A stretch of DNA of 6,112 nucleotides, taken from the NCBI GenBank assembly GCA_023423855.1, contig JAFAEU010000044.1, forward strand, positions 1 through 6,112, in the 5' to 3' direction. The notes under the pieces are model-generated. The model saw only the letters and a program-made list of their open reading frames with translations. It searched no databases and had not been told where the DNA came from. Origin of the DNA: Pseudomonadota bacterium. Lineage in GTDB: Bacteria > Pseudomonadota > Gammaproteobacteria > Xanthomonadales > Xanthomonadaceae. The position numbers and the translations under genes are program-made. Each line of letters begins with the position of its first letter. Position 1 is the stretch's first letter. Of this stretch, positions 5,122-6,112 are shown piece by piece.

Positions 5122-5583
5122 TCACTTCACCGCGATATCGAAGTGGTACACGTCCTCGCGTACGCCGAGTTTCGTGTACAGCGCCACCGCGGGCGCGTCG
5201 GGCGGATCGGCCTGCACGTAGATCACCCACGCGCCGCGTTCGCGCGCAATCGCGCGAAGTTCCTCGATCAGCGCGGTCGCGATGCCCCTGCGGCGATGCG
5301 CCGCGTCGACGGCAAGATCGTAGATGTAGACCTCGCTGCGCGCCTGCTCGAACTTCGGCAGGTCGTAGGCGGCAAGTCCGCCGACCACGTCGTCGCCCGC
5401 GATCGCGGCGATGGCGATGAAGTGGTCGCCTGCCAGCAGTTTGCGCAGGTAGGTATCGTCGGGCTGCGCATCGGTGTAGGTCCCGATGTCGTCGAATGCC
5501 TTGCCCATCATCGCCAGCATGGCGCGGAACTGTGCCAGGTCGCCAGCCGCCAGGCGCCGAATCTCGAGGTCCTCGCGCGTCAT
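5122..5583 (-). CDS. aac(3)-I: AAC(3)-I family aminoglycoside 3-N-acetyltransferase (GNAT)
   Basis: 153 residues. The core closely follows the AAC(3)-I enzymes: FIAIAAIAGDDVVGGLAAY (55-73), LPKFEQARSEVYIYDLAV (75-92), HRRRGIATALIEEL (96-109, the acetyl-CoA pyrophosphate loop RRxGxA) and WVIYVQADPPDAPAVALYTK (119-138) followed by LGVRE. Members transfer acetyl from acetyl-CoA to the 3-amino group of aminoglycosides such as gentamicin in the cytoplasm. Activity here is predicted, not shown; a related GNAT with another natural substrate is possible. The ATG at 5583 has an AAGGAG site 7 bases upstream, a strong start. The gene is divergent from the response regulator and its stop is 11 bases from the presumed tRNA remnant. 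There is no integron attC-like site after the stop, so it looks like a resident chromosomal gene rather than a cassette. Confidence 0.88.
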   Translation of the reverse strand: MTREDLEIRRLAAGDLAQFRAMLAMMGKAFDDIGTYTDAQPDDTYLRKLLAGDHFIAIAAIAGDDVVGGLAAYDLPKFEQARSEVYIYDLAVDAAHRRRGIATALIEELRAIARERGAWVIYVQADPPDAPAVALYTKLGVREDVYHFDIAVK

Positions 5584-5644
5584 CCACGTCTCCTTGCGGG
5601 TCCGGTGCGGCTAGTGTCCACGCCTTGCGCCGCGCGCGCCATCC

Positions 5645-5697
5645 GCGATGCAGGTCGCGGATACGCGCCGTGTCCCGCGACGTCGCCCTGCATTCGC
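5645..5697. repeat. Extended imperfect dyad between the divergent acetyltransferase and regulator genes
   Basis: An inner pair TCGCGG (5655-5660) / CCGCGA (5675-5680) is nested in an outer pair GCGATGCAGG (5645-5654) / CCTGCATTCGC (5687-5697, one extra T). It sits in the 180-base divergent intergenic region and could be an operator or RNA structure. GC-rich DNA yields such pairs by chance, so support is modest. I see no convincing sigma-70 promoter in 5584-5763. Confidence 0.3.
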
Positions 5698-5763
5698 TTG
5701 CGCCTGCACGCCGCATGGCGCTAGCCTCGGGACCGGGGATCAACCGCACGGGGGAAGGCAAGG

Positions 5764-6112
5764 ATGACGATCCGGGTGTTCATGGTCGACGACCATGCGC
5801 TGGTGCGCGCAGGGATGCGCATGATTCTTTCGGGTGAAACCGACATCGAGGTGGTGGGCGAAGCCGACAGTGGCGAGGCCGCGCTGCCGCTGATCCGCAA
5901 GCTGCAGCCGGACGTGGTGCTCTGCGACCTGCACCTGCCTGGCGTCAGTGGGCTGGAAGTGACCGAACGCGTGGTCAAGGGCGGGCACGCGAAGGTGATC
6001 GTGGTGTCGGTGCTCGAGGACGGGCCGATGCCGCGCAAGCTGATCGAGGCGGGCGCGGCGGGCTACGTGGGCAAGGGCGGCGATTCCAGCGAGCTGTTGC
6101 GCGCGGTGCGCG
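5764..6112 (+). CDS. gacA: NarL/FixJ-type response regulator, GacA/UvrY-like, 3' end beyond the window
   Basis: The first 116 codons form a complete receiver domain: Asp9/Asp10 (FMVDDHALVRAGM), phospho-acceptor Asp55 (VVLCDLHLPGVSGLEV), Ser82 (VIVVSVLEDGPMP) and Lys104 (AGAAGYVGKGG). The segment LIEAGAAGYVGKGGDSSELL matches the end of the receiver in GacA/UvrY proteins, which pair with the BarA/GacS sensor kinase and switch on Rsm/Csr small RNAs; the DNA-binding LuxR-type half should follow outside the window. In many gammaproteobacteria this gene precedes uvrC, which is a testable expectation here. The ATG at 5764 has GAAGG 5 bases upstream. It is a core-genome gene and anchors the chromosomal side of the element border. 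Response regulator identity is sure; the GacA/UvrY assignment is likely, from sequence resemblance only. Confidence 0.88.
   Translation, partial: MTIRVFMVDDHALVRAGMRMILSGETDIEVVGEADSGEAALPLIRKLQPDVVLCDLHLPGVSGLEVTERVVKGGHAKVIVVSVLEDGPMPRKLIEAGAAGYVGKGGDSSELLRAVR

Noticed and set aside
5085..5125. Integron attC site after the AAC(3)-I gene
   Set aside because: No GTTRRRY core or attC-like inverted arms follow the stop codon; the sequence there resembles a tRNA end.
4871..5761. 296-codon minus-strand frame across the border region
   Set aside because: Shadow of the acetyltransferase gene in another frame, Arg-rich, no domain features.

Overview
The window is GC-rich and reads as the right-hand end of an integrated mobile element joined to ordinary chromosome of a gammaproteobacterium, most likely a member of the Xanthomonadaceae/Lysobacteraceae. 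That assignment is an inference from the base composition, from the GacA/UvrY-type response regulator, and from the general look of the proteins.

Element (about 1-5110). All element genes lie on the minus strand and read leftwards: a P4-type tyrosine integrase (3723-4961); a strong hairpin just after its stop; two unrecognised genes joined by a four-base overlap (3379-3654 and 2672-3382); an AlpA-family regulator (2348-2602) with a perfect 9-bp inverted repeat directly before its start; a protein resembling only the C-terminal half of ParB (1865-2347); a possible 27-codon microgene (1785-1868); and a large Toprim primase/RecA-fold helicase (1788 to beyond the left edge). The last gene is open at base 1 and covers the whole of 1-1788. 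From alpA to the primase the genes abut or overlap, so the block looks like one translationally coupled replication operon. Integrase + AlpA + primase-helicase is the core set of P4-like satellites and phage-inducible islands, but no packaging or capsid gene is visible, so satellite status is only a hypothesis.

Border (about 4962-5121). The stretch between the integrase and the next gene is relatively AT-rich. It ends in 14 bases (5097-5110) identical in form to the 3' end of a tRNA-Ser, which I read as a likely attachment-site remnant. If so, the intact tRNA lies left of the window. The core orientation is not the usual one for P4-type islands, so this needs checking.

Chromosome (5122-6112). 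A GNAT enzyme of the AAC(3)-I aminoglycoside acetyltransferase family is on the minus strand. It is divergent from a NarL/GacA-type response regulator on the plus strand that runs off the right edge.

There is no rRNA, complete tRNA, CRISPR array or insertion sequence in the window. No gene-free stretch exceeds 300 bases; the longest gaps are 5584-5763 and 4962-5121.
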